DNA from: Nocardioides sp. dk884
Lineage (GTDB): Bacteria; Actinomycetota; Actinomycetes; Propionibacteriales; Nocardioidaceae
Length of the DNA stretch: 64,000 nucleotides
Assembly: GCF_009557055.1 (NCBI RefSeq)
Contig: NZ_CP045649.1
Span: forward strand, 3,943,501 to 4,007,500
Direction: 5' to 3'
Of this stretch, positions 42,782 through 50,700 are shown in pieces. Made by a program: the position numbers and the translations under genes. Below the pieces are notes generated by a model that saw only the letters and a program-made list of their open reading frames with translations, was not told the DNA's origin and ran no database searches. Each line of letters begins with the position of its first letter. Within the stretch, counting starts at the first letter, position 1.

Positions 42782-43366
42782 ATGACCGCGCAGATCGATC
42801 TGGAGGCAGCCGGGGACGCGCTGCTGGCGACGCTCGCCGGGGTCACCGACGCCGACCTCGAGCTCACCACCCCCTGCTCCGGGACCACGGTCGCCGAGCT
42901 GCTCCAGCACCTCGTCGGGCTGACGCTCGCCTTGCGGGCGACGGCCGAGAAGGAGCTCGGCGTGCTGACTGACACCAGTCCCGACGCCGACGGCTGGCCC
43001 GCCCTGGAGCCCGGCTGGCGCCCCGCCCTCGAGCGCCAGGTGCCGGCCCTGGCGCAGGCATGGCGCGAGGACGATGCCTGGCAGGGGATGACCCGGGCCG
43101 GCGGGGTGGAGCTGCCAGGAGCGGTCGCGGGGCTGGTCGCCCTCGACGAGCTGGTCCTGCACGGGTGGGACCTCGCCCGCGCCACCGGCCAGGACTACCG
43201 CCCGGACAAGGCGACGGCGGCCGCGTGCATGGCGTTCGTGGAGGGCTTCGACGCCGGCGGGACTCCGGGTCTGTTCGGCCCCGCCGTACCCGTCGACGAC
43301 GGCGCCCCGCTCCTCGACCGGCTGGTCGCGCGCGCCGGGCGCGACCCGGGCTGGTCGGCAGGCTGA
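42782..43366 (+). CDS. TIGR03086 family (mycothiol-dependent DinB-like) protein
   Basis: A 194-residue four-helix DinB-like protein. TTPCSGTTVAELLQHLVG (metal-binding His in the first helix pair) and ALDELVLHGWDLARATG (His in HGWD) are the signatures of TIGR03086. The family is related to mycothiol-dependent maleylpyruvate isomerase and to bacillithiol/mycothiol S-transferases. A mycothiol-type neighbour follows in the opposite direction. Confidence 0.88.
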   Translation: MTAQIDLEAAGDALLATLAGVTDADLELTTPCSGTTVAELLQHLVGLTLALRATAEKELGVLTDTSPDADGWPALEPGWRPALERQVPALAQAWREDDAWQGMTRAGGVELPGAVAGLVALDELVLHGWDLARATGQDYRPDKATAAACMAFVEGFDAGGTPGLFGPAVPVDDGAPLLDRLVARAGRDPGWSAG

Positions 43367-43395
43367 CCCACCCGCCGACCCGGCCGGCTGCCGGC

Positions 43396-44046
43396 TCAGG
43401 CGTGCGCCAGCCGCGCCTCCAGCCGCGCCACGCCGGGCCCCTGCAGCATCGACAGCGCCGCCGTGGTCCGCTGGGTCATCAGCAGCGCGAGCGCCCCGGC
43501 CGAGCCGGAGACCTCCGGTCCCTCCCCCGCCGTCCAGTTCGTGCCGTCCGCACAGCACAGGCGTACGCCGGCCAGCCGGCGCCGGGCGTGGAAGGGAAAG
43601 CCCATCGACCACAGCCGCGACAGCGCCACCCCGGCCACAGCCGCGGGGACCTGGCGATGCAGCCCCAGCGGTACCGCGATGTCCTGCCCGTGCACGACCA
43701 CGTCGGGCAGGATGTTGGCGTCGACGACGAACACCGGTCTGCGGCGCGAGCCGGCGCTCTCCTCCACCGCCCGCACCAGCTCCCCGGGCGACTGCCTCGC
43801 CGCCGCCCTCCGTGTGAGGTCGCGGCTCGCGTGCCAGACGTTGCCGCGAGCACGCGCCGTCGCCGCGGCCATGACCGAGAGGCTCGGCTCACCCGCTGGC
43901 GTCATCACCAGGTGCGCGACCACGTCGCGCACCGTCCACTCCGTGCACAGCGTCCGCGTCGCCCATTGGGCGTCGCTCAGCGTCGTGAGGGTTCGGGCCA
44001 GGCTCAGGCGTTCGTCGCGGAGCAGGTCCCAGGCATCGTCGTCCAT
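43396..44046 (-). CDS. Maleylpyruvate isomerase family mycothiol-dependent enzyme
   Basis: A 216-residue DinB-fold protein. TLCTEWTVRDVVAHLVM carries the metal His of the first motif, and DANILPDVVVHGQDIAVPLG the second (VHGQD). These enzymes isomerise maleylpyruvate or conjugate reactive compounds with mycothiol. The ATG with a GGAG site 6 bp upstream is chosen. It faces away from a MarR gene with a perfect palindrome between, so it is probably the regulated target and a detoxification enzyme. Confidence 0.9.
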   Translation of the reverse strand: MDDDAWDLLRDERLSLARTLTTLSDAQWATRTLCTEWTVRDVVAHLVMTPAGEPSLSVMAAATARARGNVWHASRDLTRRAAARQSPGELVRAVEESAGSRRRPVFVVDANILPDVVVHGQDIAVPLGLHRQVPAAVAGVALSRLWSMGFPFHARRRLAGVRLCCADGTNWTAGEGPEVSGSAGALALLMTQRTTAALSMLQGPGVARLEARLAHA

Positions 44047-44059
44047 GAGAGACTCCAAC

Positions 44060-44078
44060 TAGTCAAGGTCTTTGACTA
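44060..44078. promoter_or_regulatory. MarR operator candidate
   Basis: Perfect 7-bp inverted repeat TAGTCAA-N5-TTGACTA in the 71-bp gap between the divergent mycothiol-type enzyme and MarR genes. The AGTCAA-type arm and spacing are classic for MarR regulators; autoregulation and control of the enzyme would follow. Confidence 0.8.
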
Positions 44079-44117
44079 CTCTGCGCCTTCGCGCCGCCCG
44101 CTGACAAGGGGTCTCGC

Positions 44118-44567
44118 ATGTCCCTCCACCCGCCCGCCGAGTCCGCCCCGAGCACCGGCGTCCTGCTCCTCCTGCCCTACCGGCACCTGGAGGACCGGGT
44201 GCTGCGCGCGGTGGCCGCCGCCGGTCACGAGATCAGCCTCGCCCAGGCGCGCGTCTTCCAGCGCGTGAGCCCGGACGGTTCGCGGCTCACCGACCTCGCG
44301 GCCGCCGCCCAGACGAGCAAGCAGGCGGCCGGCTTCTTGGTCGACGAGCTCGAGCGGGGCGGGTACGTCGTACGCGTCCCCGATCCGCGCGACGGCCGGG
44401 CCCGGCTGATCCGGATCACCGATCGCGGCCGCGCGGTGATCGCCGTGGCGCGGGTCGAGCAGGACCGCGTCGAGGCGGAGTGGGAGGCGCACGTCGGACC
44501 ACGCCGGATGCGGGAGCTCCGCTCGACCCTCGCGCTGCTGCGCGAGATCACCGACCCGTGGCAGTAG
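44118..44567 (+). CDS. MarR family transcriptional regulator
   Basis: A 149-residue MarR protein. The recognition helix region is LTDLAAAAQTSKQAAGFLVDEL, and VRVPDPRDGRARLIRITDRG is the wing plus the following strand typical of MarR. A winged-helix dimer of this size responds to phenolic or reactive ligands. The palindrome TAGTCAA-N5-TTGACTA lies 40 bp upstream, shared with the divergent mycothiol-type gene. Confidence 0.93.
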   Translation: MSLHPPAESAPSTGVLLLLPYRHLEDRVLRAVAAAGHEISLAQARVFQRVSPDGSRLTDLAAAAQTSKQAAGFLVDELERGGYVVRVPDPRDGRARLIRITDRGRAVIAVARVEQDRVEAEWEAHVGPRRMRELRSTLALLREITDPWQ

Positions 44568-44577
44568 GCCGGCGCGC

Positions 44578-44919
44578 TCAGGCGCGGTTGCGCGCGACGG
44601 CCTCGCGGACCAGCTCCACGAACGCCGCCTCGTCGAGCAGGTCGCCCTCGCGCAGGTCGATCGCCCGGCGGGTGCCGGCGTCCAGGCTGGCGTTGAACAG
44701 GCTGGAGGGGTCGTCGAGGGAGGCGCCCCGGGCGAAGGTCAGCTTGACCTTGTCGCGGTAGGTCTCCGCCGTGCAGATCAGGCCGTCGCAGGAGAAGGTC
44801 GGGACCCCCGCGGGATTGGTGGGCTTGACCCACTTGGCCTCCTCGACCACGGCCGGCTCGGCGGCCATGATCAGCGACCGCACGGTGTCGATGGTCTCGC
44901 TGCGCCAGTCCTCGCTCAT
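44578..44919 (-). CDS. DUF1801 domain protein
   Basis: A 113-residue protein with the DUF1801/YdhG-like pattern: SLIMAAEPAVVEEAKWVKP near the start, TFSCDGLICTAETYRDKVKL in the middle and ARGASLDDPSSLFNASLDAG after it, and RAIDLREGDLLDEAAF toward the end. The family is small, soluble and of unknown function. It converges on the MarR gene. Confidence 0.88.
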   Translation of the reverse strand: MSEDWRSETIDTVRSLIMAAEPAVVEEAKWVKPTNPAGVPTFSCDGLICTAETYRDKVKLTFARGASLDDPSSLFNASLDAGTRRAIDLREGDLLDEAAFVELVREAVARNRA

Positions 44920-44951
44920 CCTCGGGACGATACGCCGGTCCGGGCCCCGCG

Positions 44952-45350
44952 TCAGTGGCTGAATCGGCGGGCGTCGGGGGTCTCCGCCCAGGCCTGGAAC
45001 CCGCCGATGAGGTCGGTGGCGCGCGACAGGCCGAGCTGTTGGAGGGTGTGCGCCGCCAGGCTCGAGCTGTAGCCCTGGTCGCAGACCAGCACGATGCGCC
45101 GGTCGGGGTCGTCGGCGCCCGGCAGCCGGTGCGGGCTGGTCGGGTCCAGGCGCCACTCGAGCACGTTGCGCCCGATCACCACCGCGCCGGGCAGCTCGCC
45201 GTCGCGGTCGCGCAGCTCGAGCGGACGGATGTCGACGATCAGGGCGCCCCCGGCGCGCACGGCGGGCAGGTCCTCGGCCGCGACCCGGTCGAGCCCGCGG
45301 CGGCTCTGCTCGAGCAGGCGGTCGATCGCCGAGGCGTCAGGGGTGGTCAT
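44952..45350 (-). CDS. Rhodanese-like domain protein
   Basis: A 132-residue single-domain rhodanese. Active-site Cys90 lies in VLVCDQGYSSS, and GGALIVDIRPLELR and LPGAVVIGRNVLEWRLDP fit the family. The enzyme transfers sulfane sulfur or carries persulfide. The start MTTPDAS is the only one near the fold. It is downstream of the methyltransferase gene on the same strand, with a 41-bp gap. Confidence 0.92.
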   Translation of the reverse strand: MTTPDASAIDRLLEQSRRGLDRVAAEDLPAVRAGGALIVDIRPLELRDRDGELPGAVVIGRNVLEWRLDPTSPHRLPGADDPDRRIVLVCDQGYSSSLAAHTLQQLGLSRATDLIGGFQAWAETPDARRFSH

Positions 45351-45391
45351 GTCCTGACGATACGAAAGACGCACCCCGCAGCGCGAGGCCC

Positions 45392-46063
45392 TCACGAGGC
45401 CGGCCGCTGCGCCAGCACGGACGCCTGGTCGTCGGGCTCGCCGTCCTGCGCGCGGCGTACCAGCCGGGCGACCTCGCGCAGCCCCGCCGCCGCGAGCCAG
45501 CCACTCATCTGGTCGGCGGTGACGAGGTGGCGCTCGAGCTCGATCTCGTGGCCGAAGGTGCGGTACGCCGGCGCGACGTCGCGCGTGCCGGTGCCGGACT
45601 GGAACCCGACCAGCAGGTGACCCCCGGGCCGCAGCACCCGCGCGGCCTCCGCGAGCAGCCGCGGCTGGTCCGCGGGCGGTGCGTGGATGGTCGAGTACCA
45701 GAGCAGGACGCCGTCGAACCGGGCGTCGGCGTACGGCAGCGCGGCCAGCGAGCCCACGACCACCGGCAGGTCGGGGCGGGCGCGGCGGGCCTGGGCGACC
45801 ATGCCCGGCGAGAGGTCGACGCCCACGACCCGGCTGCCCCGCGCGTGCAGGTAACGGCCGATCCGACCGGTGCCGCACCCGGCGTCGAGCACCAGCGGCC
45901 GGCCCGCATCGTCCCCCGGCCCCCTCACCGCTCCGGCGAACGCGTCGAGCATCGCCCGGTCCAACGCCGACTCGGCCCGGAGGTCCGGGAGGTGCGCGGC
46001 GTAGTCGGCGGCCACGGTGTCGTAGGCCCGCCGCACGCCGCGCTGGGGGTCACCTGGGGTCAC
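45392..46063 (-). CDS. Class I SAM-dependent methyltransferase
   Basis: A 223-residue methyltransferase. Motif I reads LVLDAGCGTGRIGRYL, GVDLSPGMVAQAR is the acidic end of strand 2, DGVLLWYSTIH is motif II/post and RVLRPGGHLLVGFQSG motif III. RRAYDTVAADYAAHLPD opens the helical lid, as in small-molecule methyltransferases. A GTG start is used. A divergent second methyltransferase lies 183 bp away, across a 13-bp inverted repeat. Confidence 0.9.
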   Translation of the reverse strand: MTPGDPQRGVRRAYDTVAADYAAHLPDLRAESALDRAMLDAFAGAVRGPGDDAGRPLVLDAGCGTGRIGRYLHARGSRVVGVDLSPGMVAQARRARPDLPVVVGSLAALPYADARFDGVLLWYSTIHAPPADQPRLLAEAARVLRPGGHLLVGFQSGTGTRDVAPAYRTFGHEIELERHLVTADQMSGWLAAAGLREVARLVRRAQDGEPDDQASVLAQRPAS

Positions 46064-46109
46064 GGGCGACAGGCTCGCACACGTCGACCGGGCAGTGGCC
46101 CCGCCGGGA

Positions 46110-46167
46110 TAGTCCGCCACACCAGTGTCGTCCACGGGCCAGAACGCGACCCCTGTGTGGCGGACTA
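46110..46167. repeat. 13-bp inverted repeat between divergent methyltransferase genes
   Basis: TAGTCCGCCACAC and its exact complement GTGTGGCGGACTA, with a 32-bp spacer, centred in the 183-bp gap. One arm lies close to each gene start, so it could be a pair of operators for one regulator, or a cruciform-forming element. Confidence 0.7.
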
Positions 46168-46246
46168 CCCCGACACGACACCGAACCTGTTTGCCGATCC
46201 AGCAAGGATCGTTGCCCGTACGCCGCTCGGAAGGCACGCTGGTCCT

Positions 46247-46903
46247 ATGAGCGAGCACCAGCACGACGAGACCTCCGAGACCGACTTCTTCGAACCGCAG
46301 GGCTGGGAGGAGCGCTACTCCTCCGAGGAGCAGGTCTGGAGCGGCGACCCCAACCCGCAGCTGGTCGCCGAGGCCTCTCGGCTGACGCCCGGGACCGCGC
46401 TCGACGTCGGCTGCGGCGAGGGCGGCGACGTGATCTGGCTGGCCCGGCAGGGCTGGCGGGTCACCGGCGCCGATTTCTCCGCCAACGGCCTGGCCCGCGC
46501 CGCACGGCACGCCGAGCAGGCCGGGGTCGCCGACCGCACCGACTGGTGGCAGGTCGACGCCCGCACCTTCGAGCCGGCCGGGCGCACCTTCGACCTGGTC
46601 ACCACGCACTTCCTGCACCCGCCGGAGGGCAGGATGGTGGAGGTGACGCGTCGCCTCGCGGAGGCGGTCGCTCCCGGCGGGCACCTGCTGGTGGTCGGGC
46701 ACGCACCGTCGGAGACCTCCGCCGAGCTGAACCCCGCCCAGCACCGGGCGATGTTCCTCGCCACGGACCTGCTGCCGGCACTCCCCGACGACTTCGAGAT
46801 CGTGCTCGCCGAGCAGCGCCCGCGCACCGTGACCCGCGACGGCGTCACCCTCGACATCGCCGACTCCACCCTGCTCGCCCGGCGGGCCGACAGCCCCGCC
46901 TGA
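46247..46903 (+). CDS. Class I SAM-dependent methyltransferase
   Basis: A 218-residue methyltransferase of the TehB/thiopurine-like group. TALDVGCGEGGDVIWLA binds SAM, TGADFSANGLARA follows, DLVTTHFLHPPEGRM covers the catalytic loop and AVAPGGHLLVVGHAP the last strands. The N-terminus FFEPQGWEERYSSEEQVWSG is a typical lid. Unlike its divergent neighbour it has no long C-terminal extension. Substrate unknown; a role in detoxification is common in this group. Confidence 0.9.
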   Translation: MSEHQHDETSETDFFEPQGWEERYSSEEQVWSGDPNPQLVAEASRLTPGTALDVGCGEGGDVIWLARQGWRVTGADFSANGLARAARHAEQAGVADRTDWWQVDARTFEPAGRTFDLVTTHFLHPPEGRMVEVTRRLAEAVAPGGHLLVVGHAPSETSAELNPAQHRAMFLATDLLPALPDDFEIVLAEQRPRTVTRDGVTLDIADSTLLARRADSPA

Positions 46904-46926
46904 CGTCGACCGAAGGCCCGGAGCCG

Positions 46927-47238
46927 TTACCTGGCGCCGTAGCGCACGTGGAGCGCGCCCGGGAGGAACCCCACGTCGAGCGAGCGGGAGAACACCACCG
47001 TGGGTGCCGCGTTGACCGTCGCCGCGATCGGCTCCTCGGACCTGGGCCAGTAGCGCGCGAACGCTTCACAGGTCCGACGCCCCAGCACCGCCGCCTCGAC
47101 GCCAGCGAGGAGGCGGTGGTTCCAGCGCTGGCTCGCGGCGTCGGCCTCCGGCGACAGCACCGCGAAGATCGCGTCCACGCCGTCGGGTCCCTGCGGCGCA
47201 CCCGTCACGGAGACCCACTCCTGGGCCACCATCCGCAC
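46927..47238 (-). pseudogene. Truncated dihydrofolate reductase family gene
   Basis: A 103-residue fragment of the RibD_C/DHFR fold. EWVSVTGAPQGPDGVDAIF, LLAGVEAAVLGRRTCEAFARYW and VNAAPTVVFSRSLDVGF match the first half of a protein usually near 190 residues; the C-terminal half with the NADPH-binding glycine motif is missing. The stop lies 23 bp from the end of the methyltransferase gene, leaving no room for the rest, so this is a deletion remnant rather than a frameshift. Confidence 0.7.
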
Positions 47239-47257
47239 CGCGCGACGCCTCCGGCGC

Positions 47258-47446
47258 CTAGAGCCCGCGGGGCCGCACGCGCGCGTCGGGCCCGGGGAAG
47301 CACAGGCCCTCGTGCCCGTCGCCCCAGCGCACCATGAACGGCGGACCGCCGTCCGCGCCCTGCACGCCGATGATCTCGCCCTCGCGGCGGTGGGTCTCCG
47401 CCGAGTTGCTCTCCACGACCAGCTGGTCGCCGACGTTCGCCTTCAT
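47258..47446 (-). CDS. DUF1918 domain protein
   Basis: A 62-residue protein with the full DUF1918 pattern: KANVGDQLVVES, GEIIGVQGADGGPPFMVRW and GHEGLCFPGPDARV. This SH3-like family is widespread in actinobacteria and has no known function. A strong AGGAGGAG ribosome site lies just before the ATG. Confidence 0.93.
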   Translation of the reverse strand: MKANVGDQLVVESNSAETHRREGEIIGVQGADGGPPFMVRWGDGHEGLCFPGPDARVRPRGL

Positions 47447-47546
47447 GGCTCCTCCTGTGCCCGGGATTACCACGATGCGCCTCGATGCCGCGGCGGGCAA
47501 CAGGTCCAGGACCTCTGCTTCGGCAAGGAGACCCGATCATCCGCGC

Positions 47547-48359
47547 TCAGGGGCGGCCGGCGTGCGGAGCGGGGGCCCGGACGGTGAGCACCTCCCCGGT
47601 CCGCTCGCCCCCGCCGTGCTGCCAGTCCAGCCGCTCCCAGTCGGTGGCGACGATGTGGAGCGTGCGCCCGTCGGGGCCGCCGAGCATGCAGGCGAAGCAG
47701 CCCCGGTCCACCTCGACGGTGTCCAGGACCCGCCCACCCTCGGCGACCCGACGGCAGTGCCGGTGCGGGACGTCGGCGTACCAGATTGCACCCTCGGCAT
47801 CGAGGCAGATCCCATCGGGAGCCCCCTCCCCCAGCTCGGCCCACACCCGGCGGCCGGTGAGCGAGCCGTCCGCGGTGATGGTGAAGGCGGTCAGCCGCGC
47901 GGCGTGCGACTCCGCCACCACCAGCGAGCCGTCAGGGGTCAGCGCCATGCCGTTGGGGAACCACAGGTCGTCCGCCACCTCCCGGGTCGTCCCGTCCGGC
48001 TCGATCATGGCGAGGATGCCGGGCCGCGGGTCCTCCCCCGGCGCCGACCCGGGCATGTCCACGAAGACCCGGCCCCACGGGTCGACGACGATCTCGTTCC
48101 ACGGCCGGCCGGTGCCGCCGTACGCCGCGAGGTCGGGACCGACCACGACGCCGCGCGGGGTCGTGCAGACCTCGCGCCCGTCGGGCAGCCAGTCGATCGA
48201 GACCGGCAGCCCCTCGATCCGATGCACCACCTCGCGACGCCCGGCGCGGTCGATCGTGAGCACCTCCCCGGCCAGCCAGTCACACAGCCAGAGCCGCCCG
48301 TCGTGCCACCGCGGCGACTCGCCCATCGCGAGCCCGGTGGCCAGCACCCGCGTCCTCAT
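47547..48359 (-). CDS. SMP-30/gluconolactonase family protein
   Basis: A 270-residue six-bladed beta-propeller of the SMP-30 type. Metal-binding and catalytic positions are in LAMGESPRWHDGRL (Glu), PWNEIVVDPWGRVF (Asn), NGMALTPDGSL and GAPDGICLDAEGAIW (Asp). Members hydrolyse sugar lactones or other lactones with a divalent metal. It is a single gene. Confidence 0.9.
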   Translation of the reverse strand: MRTRVLATGLAMGESPRWHDGRLWLCDWLAGEVLTIDRAGRREVVHRIEGLPVSIDWLPDGREVCTTPRGVVVGPDLAAYGGTGRPWNEIVVDPWGRVFVDMPGSAPGEDPRPGILAMIEPDGTTREVADDLWFPNGMALTPDGSLVVAESHAARLTAFTITADGSLTGRRVWAELGEGAPDGICLDAEGAIWYADVPHRHCRRVAEGGRVLDTVEVDRGCFACMLGGPDGRTLHIVATDWERLDWQHGGGERTGEVLTVRAPAPHAGRP

Positions 48360-48473
48360 GCCTGCTCAGACCGCGCCCCGGCCGAGACTCATCGCCGCAC
48401 CGGGCCCGGCCCCGGCAGGCGTAGCGTGGACAGACCCGCCCGGAACGGTCCGGGCCGATCATCGGTGGCAGCC

Positions 48474-49007
48474 ATGGCAGCGGGACGCAAGCAGACCCAC
48501 CAGCCGAGAAGCTCGCGCCGCGTCGTGGTGGCCACGGCCCCGGGAGCCGGGCGCGGCACCTGGGCGATGGGCTCGATCTTCGAGCACCTCGTCGGCCCCG
48601 GGCAGAGCGAGGGCGCCCTCGGCGCTGCGCTGGTGACCCAGCCGCCGGGCATCGCCACCCCGCTGCACCGCCACTCCCGCGAGGCCGAGGCGCTCTACCT
48701 GCTCGAGGGCGAGATGAGCTACCGCGCGGGCGACACGACGTACGAGCTCACCGCAGGCTGGTTCCTCTTCCTCCCACGCGGGCTGCCGCACGCCTTCCGG
48801 ATCCGCGGCGCGCAGCCGGCGCGCTTCCTCAGCCTGACCGTGCCCGGCGGGCTGCTCGACCTGTACGACGAGGTGGGGGTGCCGGCGACCGCGATGCGGA
48901 TCCCGGGCGAGGGCGAGGGGCGGACCGCGGAGGAGGAGATCGGGCGCTGGAACGAGGTCGCGCCGCGCTACGGCCTGGAGGTGCTCGGCCCGCCGATCCC
49001 GGAGTGA
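48474..49007 (+). CDS. Cupin domain protein
   Basis: A 177-residue cupin. Metal motif 1 has HRHSREAEALYLLEGEMSY and motif 2 is FLFLPRGLPHAFRI. The His/Glu set suggests a bound metal. The N-terminal tail of about 25 residues is basic. Many such single cupins act as quercetinase-like oxygenases or binding proteins; nothing more specific can be read. It converges on the XRE regulator. Confidence 0.9.
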   Translation: MAAGRKQTHQPRSSRRVVVATAPGAGRGTWAMGSIFEHLVGPGQSEGALGAALVTQPPGIATPLHRHSREAEALYLLEGEMSYRAGDTTYELTAGWFLFLPRGLPHAFRIRGAQPARFLSLTVPGGLLDLYDEVGVPATAMRIPGEGEGRTAEEEIGRWNEVAPRYGLEVLGPPIPE

Positions 49008-49010
49008 GCT

Positions 49011-49583
49011 TCAGGAACGCACGTGCATCCGCTCGCCCTGGGGGCCGTAGACGGCCAGCGCCTCGGCCGGGGCCGGGCCGGGGTTGCTGAGCCAGTGCGG
49101 GGTGCGGGTGTCGAACTCGACGACCTCCCCCGGCGCCAGCAGCAGGTCGCGGGTGCCAAGCACCAGCCGCAGCCGCCCGGACAGCACGTAGAGCCACTCG
49201 TAGCCCTCGTGGGTGCGCGGGTCCGGCACCGCGTCGGGGCGCGCCGGCAGCACCTGCTTGTAGGCCTGGAGCCCGCCCGGGCGACGGGTCAGCGGCAGGA
49301 ACGTCATCCCGTGGCGCTGCACCGGCCGCGACCGCACCCGCGGGTCGCCGGTCTCCGGGGCGTCGACCAGGTCGTCGAGGGAGACCCGGTGCGCCTTCGC
49401 CAGCGCGAGCAGCAGCTCCAGGGTGGGCTTGCGCCCGCCGGACTCCAGCCGCGACAGCGTGCTCACCGAGATCCCGGTCTCGGCCGAGAGGTCGGCCAGG
49501 GTCGCCTCGCGCTCCAGGCGCAGCTGGCGCAGCCGCGGGCCGACCTGCTGGAGCGCGGCGGCCATGTCGTCGTCGGTGACCAT
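49011..49583 (-). CDS. XRE family regulator with cupin sensor domain
   Basis: A 190-residue regulator: an N-terminal helix-turn-helix at about residues 18-72 (LRQLRLEREATLADLSAETG and VSTLSRLESGGRKPTLELLL), and a C-terminal cupin (residues 110-180, HEGYEWLYVLSGRLRLVLG). The sensor probably binds a small metabolite. It is divergent from a thioredoxin reductase-like gene, with TTGCC-N5-GGCAA between them, and is expected to control that gene and itself. Confidence 0.92.
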   Translation of the reverse strand: MVTDDDMAAALQQVGPRLRQLRLEREATLADLSAETGISVSTLSRLESGGRKPTLELLLALAKAHRVSLDDLVDAPETGDPRVRSRPVQRHGMTFLPLTRRPGGLQAYKQVLPARPDAVPDPRTHEGYEWLYVLSGRLRLVLGTRDLLLAPGEVVEFDTRTPHWLSNPGPAPAEALAVYGPQGERMHVRS

Positions 49584-49592
49584 CCACGCAGT

Positions 49593-49607
49593 TTGCCGCT
49601 ATGGCAA
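49593..49607. promoter_or_regulatory. XRE operator candidate
   Basis: TTGCC-N5-GGCAA, a perfect 5-bp inverted repeat, 10 bp before the XRE start and about 40 bp before the divergent reductase start; a further TTTGTCAA lies 5 bp beyond. XRE proteins often bind such short palindromes. Confidence 0.5.
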
Positions 49608-49648
49608 GGATGTTTGTCAACCGCGCTGGTCGCTCGCAGACTCGAGGG

Positions 49649-50638
49649 ATGAACCCGACATCCGATCCCCTCCTGCCTGTGGAGCACGACGTGGTGGTCG
49701 TCGGCGGTGGCGCGGCCGCCCTCAGCGGCGCCCTCGCCCTGGGCCGCTCGTGCCGTTCCGTGCTGGTCCTCGACGCCGGCGAGCCCCGCAACGCCCCGGC
49801 CGCCCACGCGCACAACTACCTCGGCAGCGAAGGCGTGCCGCCCCGCGAGCTGCTCGCGATCGGCCGCGAGGAGGTCGCGCAGTACGGCGTACAGGTCCTC
49901 GAGGCGCGGGTCGCGGGCGTACGCACGCGGGACGGGGACGACCTCGCCTTCACCGTCACCACCGAGGCCGGGCGCGAGCACACCGCCCGGCGGGTGCTGG
50001 TCGCCACCGGCCTGGTCGACGTGCTCCCCGACGTCCCCGGGCTGGCCGAGCGCTGGGGGCGCGACGTGCTGCACTGCCCTTACTGCCACGGCTGGGAGGT
50101 GCGCGGGCAGCGGGTGGTGGTGCTGGCCACCGGCCCGATGGCGACCCACCAGGCACTGCTCTTCCGCCAGCTCACCGAGCACGTCGTGGTCGTGGTCGCG
50201 GACCCCGCGGCGCACCCGGGCGCGGACGACCTCGAGCGGCTCGCCGCCCGCGGCATCGCGGTGCTCGACGACCCGCCCCTGGAGGTGCTGAGCACCGACG
50301 ACGCGCTGAGCGGCCTGCGGCTGACCTCCGGGGAGGTGCTGGCCTGCGACGCCGTGGTGGTCTCGCCGCGGTTCGAGGCCTGCACCGACTTCCTCGCACC
50401 CCTGGGCCTCACCGCCGAACCCTTCGAGGCGGGCGGGGCCATGCTCGGCACCGCGGTCCCCGCGGACCCCACCGGAGCAACCACCGTGCCCGGGGTGTGG
50501 GTCGCCGGCAACGTCACCGACCCGATGGCCCAGGTGATCGCCGCCGCGGCCGCGGGCCTGCGCGCCGGCGCGATGATCAACGCCGATCTGGTCGAGGAGG
50601 AGACCCGGGCCGCCGTCGCCGCCCGCCGGGCCGGCTGA
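49649..50638 (+). CDS. Thioredoxin reductase-like FAD oxidoreductase (CPYC)
   Basis: A 329-residue two-dinucleotide-domain flavoprotein. FAD is bound by GGGAAALSG (residues 19-27) and NAD(P)H by VVLATGPM (weak glycine motif). The redox pair is C143-P-Y-C146 in HCPYCHGWE, as in thioredoxin reductase and related enzymes. The second Rossmann motif is less canonical, so it may act with a different partner, as in gliotoxin-type oxidases. It is divergent from its likely XRE regulator. Confidence 0.88.
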   Translation: MNPTSDPLLPVEHDVVVVGGGAAALSGALALGRSCRSVLVLDAGEPRNAPAAHAHNYLGSEGVPPRELLAIGREEVAQYGVQVLEARVAGVRTRDGDDLAFTVTTEAGREHTARRVLVATGLVDVLPDVPGLAERWGRDVLHCPYCHGWEVRGQRVVVLATGPMATHQALLFRQLTEHVVVVVADPAAHPGADDLERLAARGIAVLDDPPLEVLSTDDALSGLRLTSGEVLACDAVVVSPRFEACTDFLAPLGLTAEPFEAGGAMLGTAVPADPTGATTVPGVWVAGNVTDPMAQVIAAAAAGLRAGAMINADLVEEETRAAVAARRAG

Positions 50639-50700
50639 GCCCTCCGGGTGTCACCGGACGTCGCCGGGAACCGTCCCCGGGGCCCGGGCGTCCGACCCGC

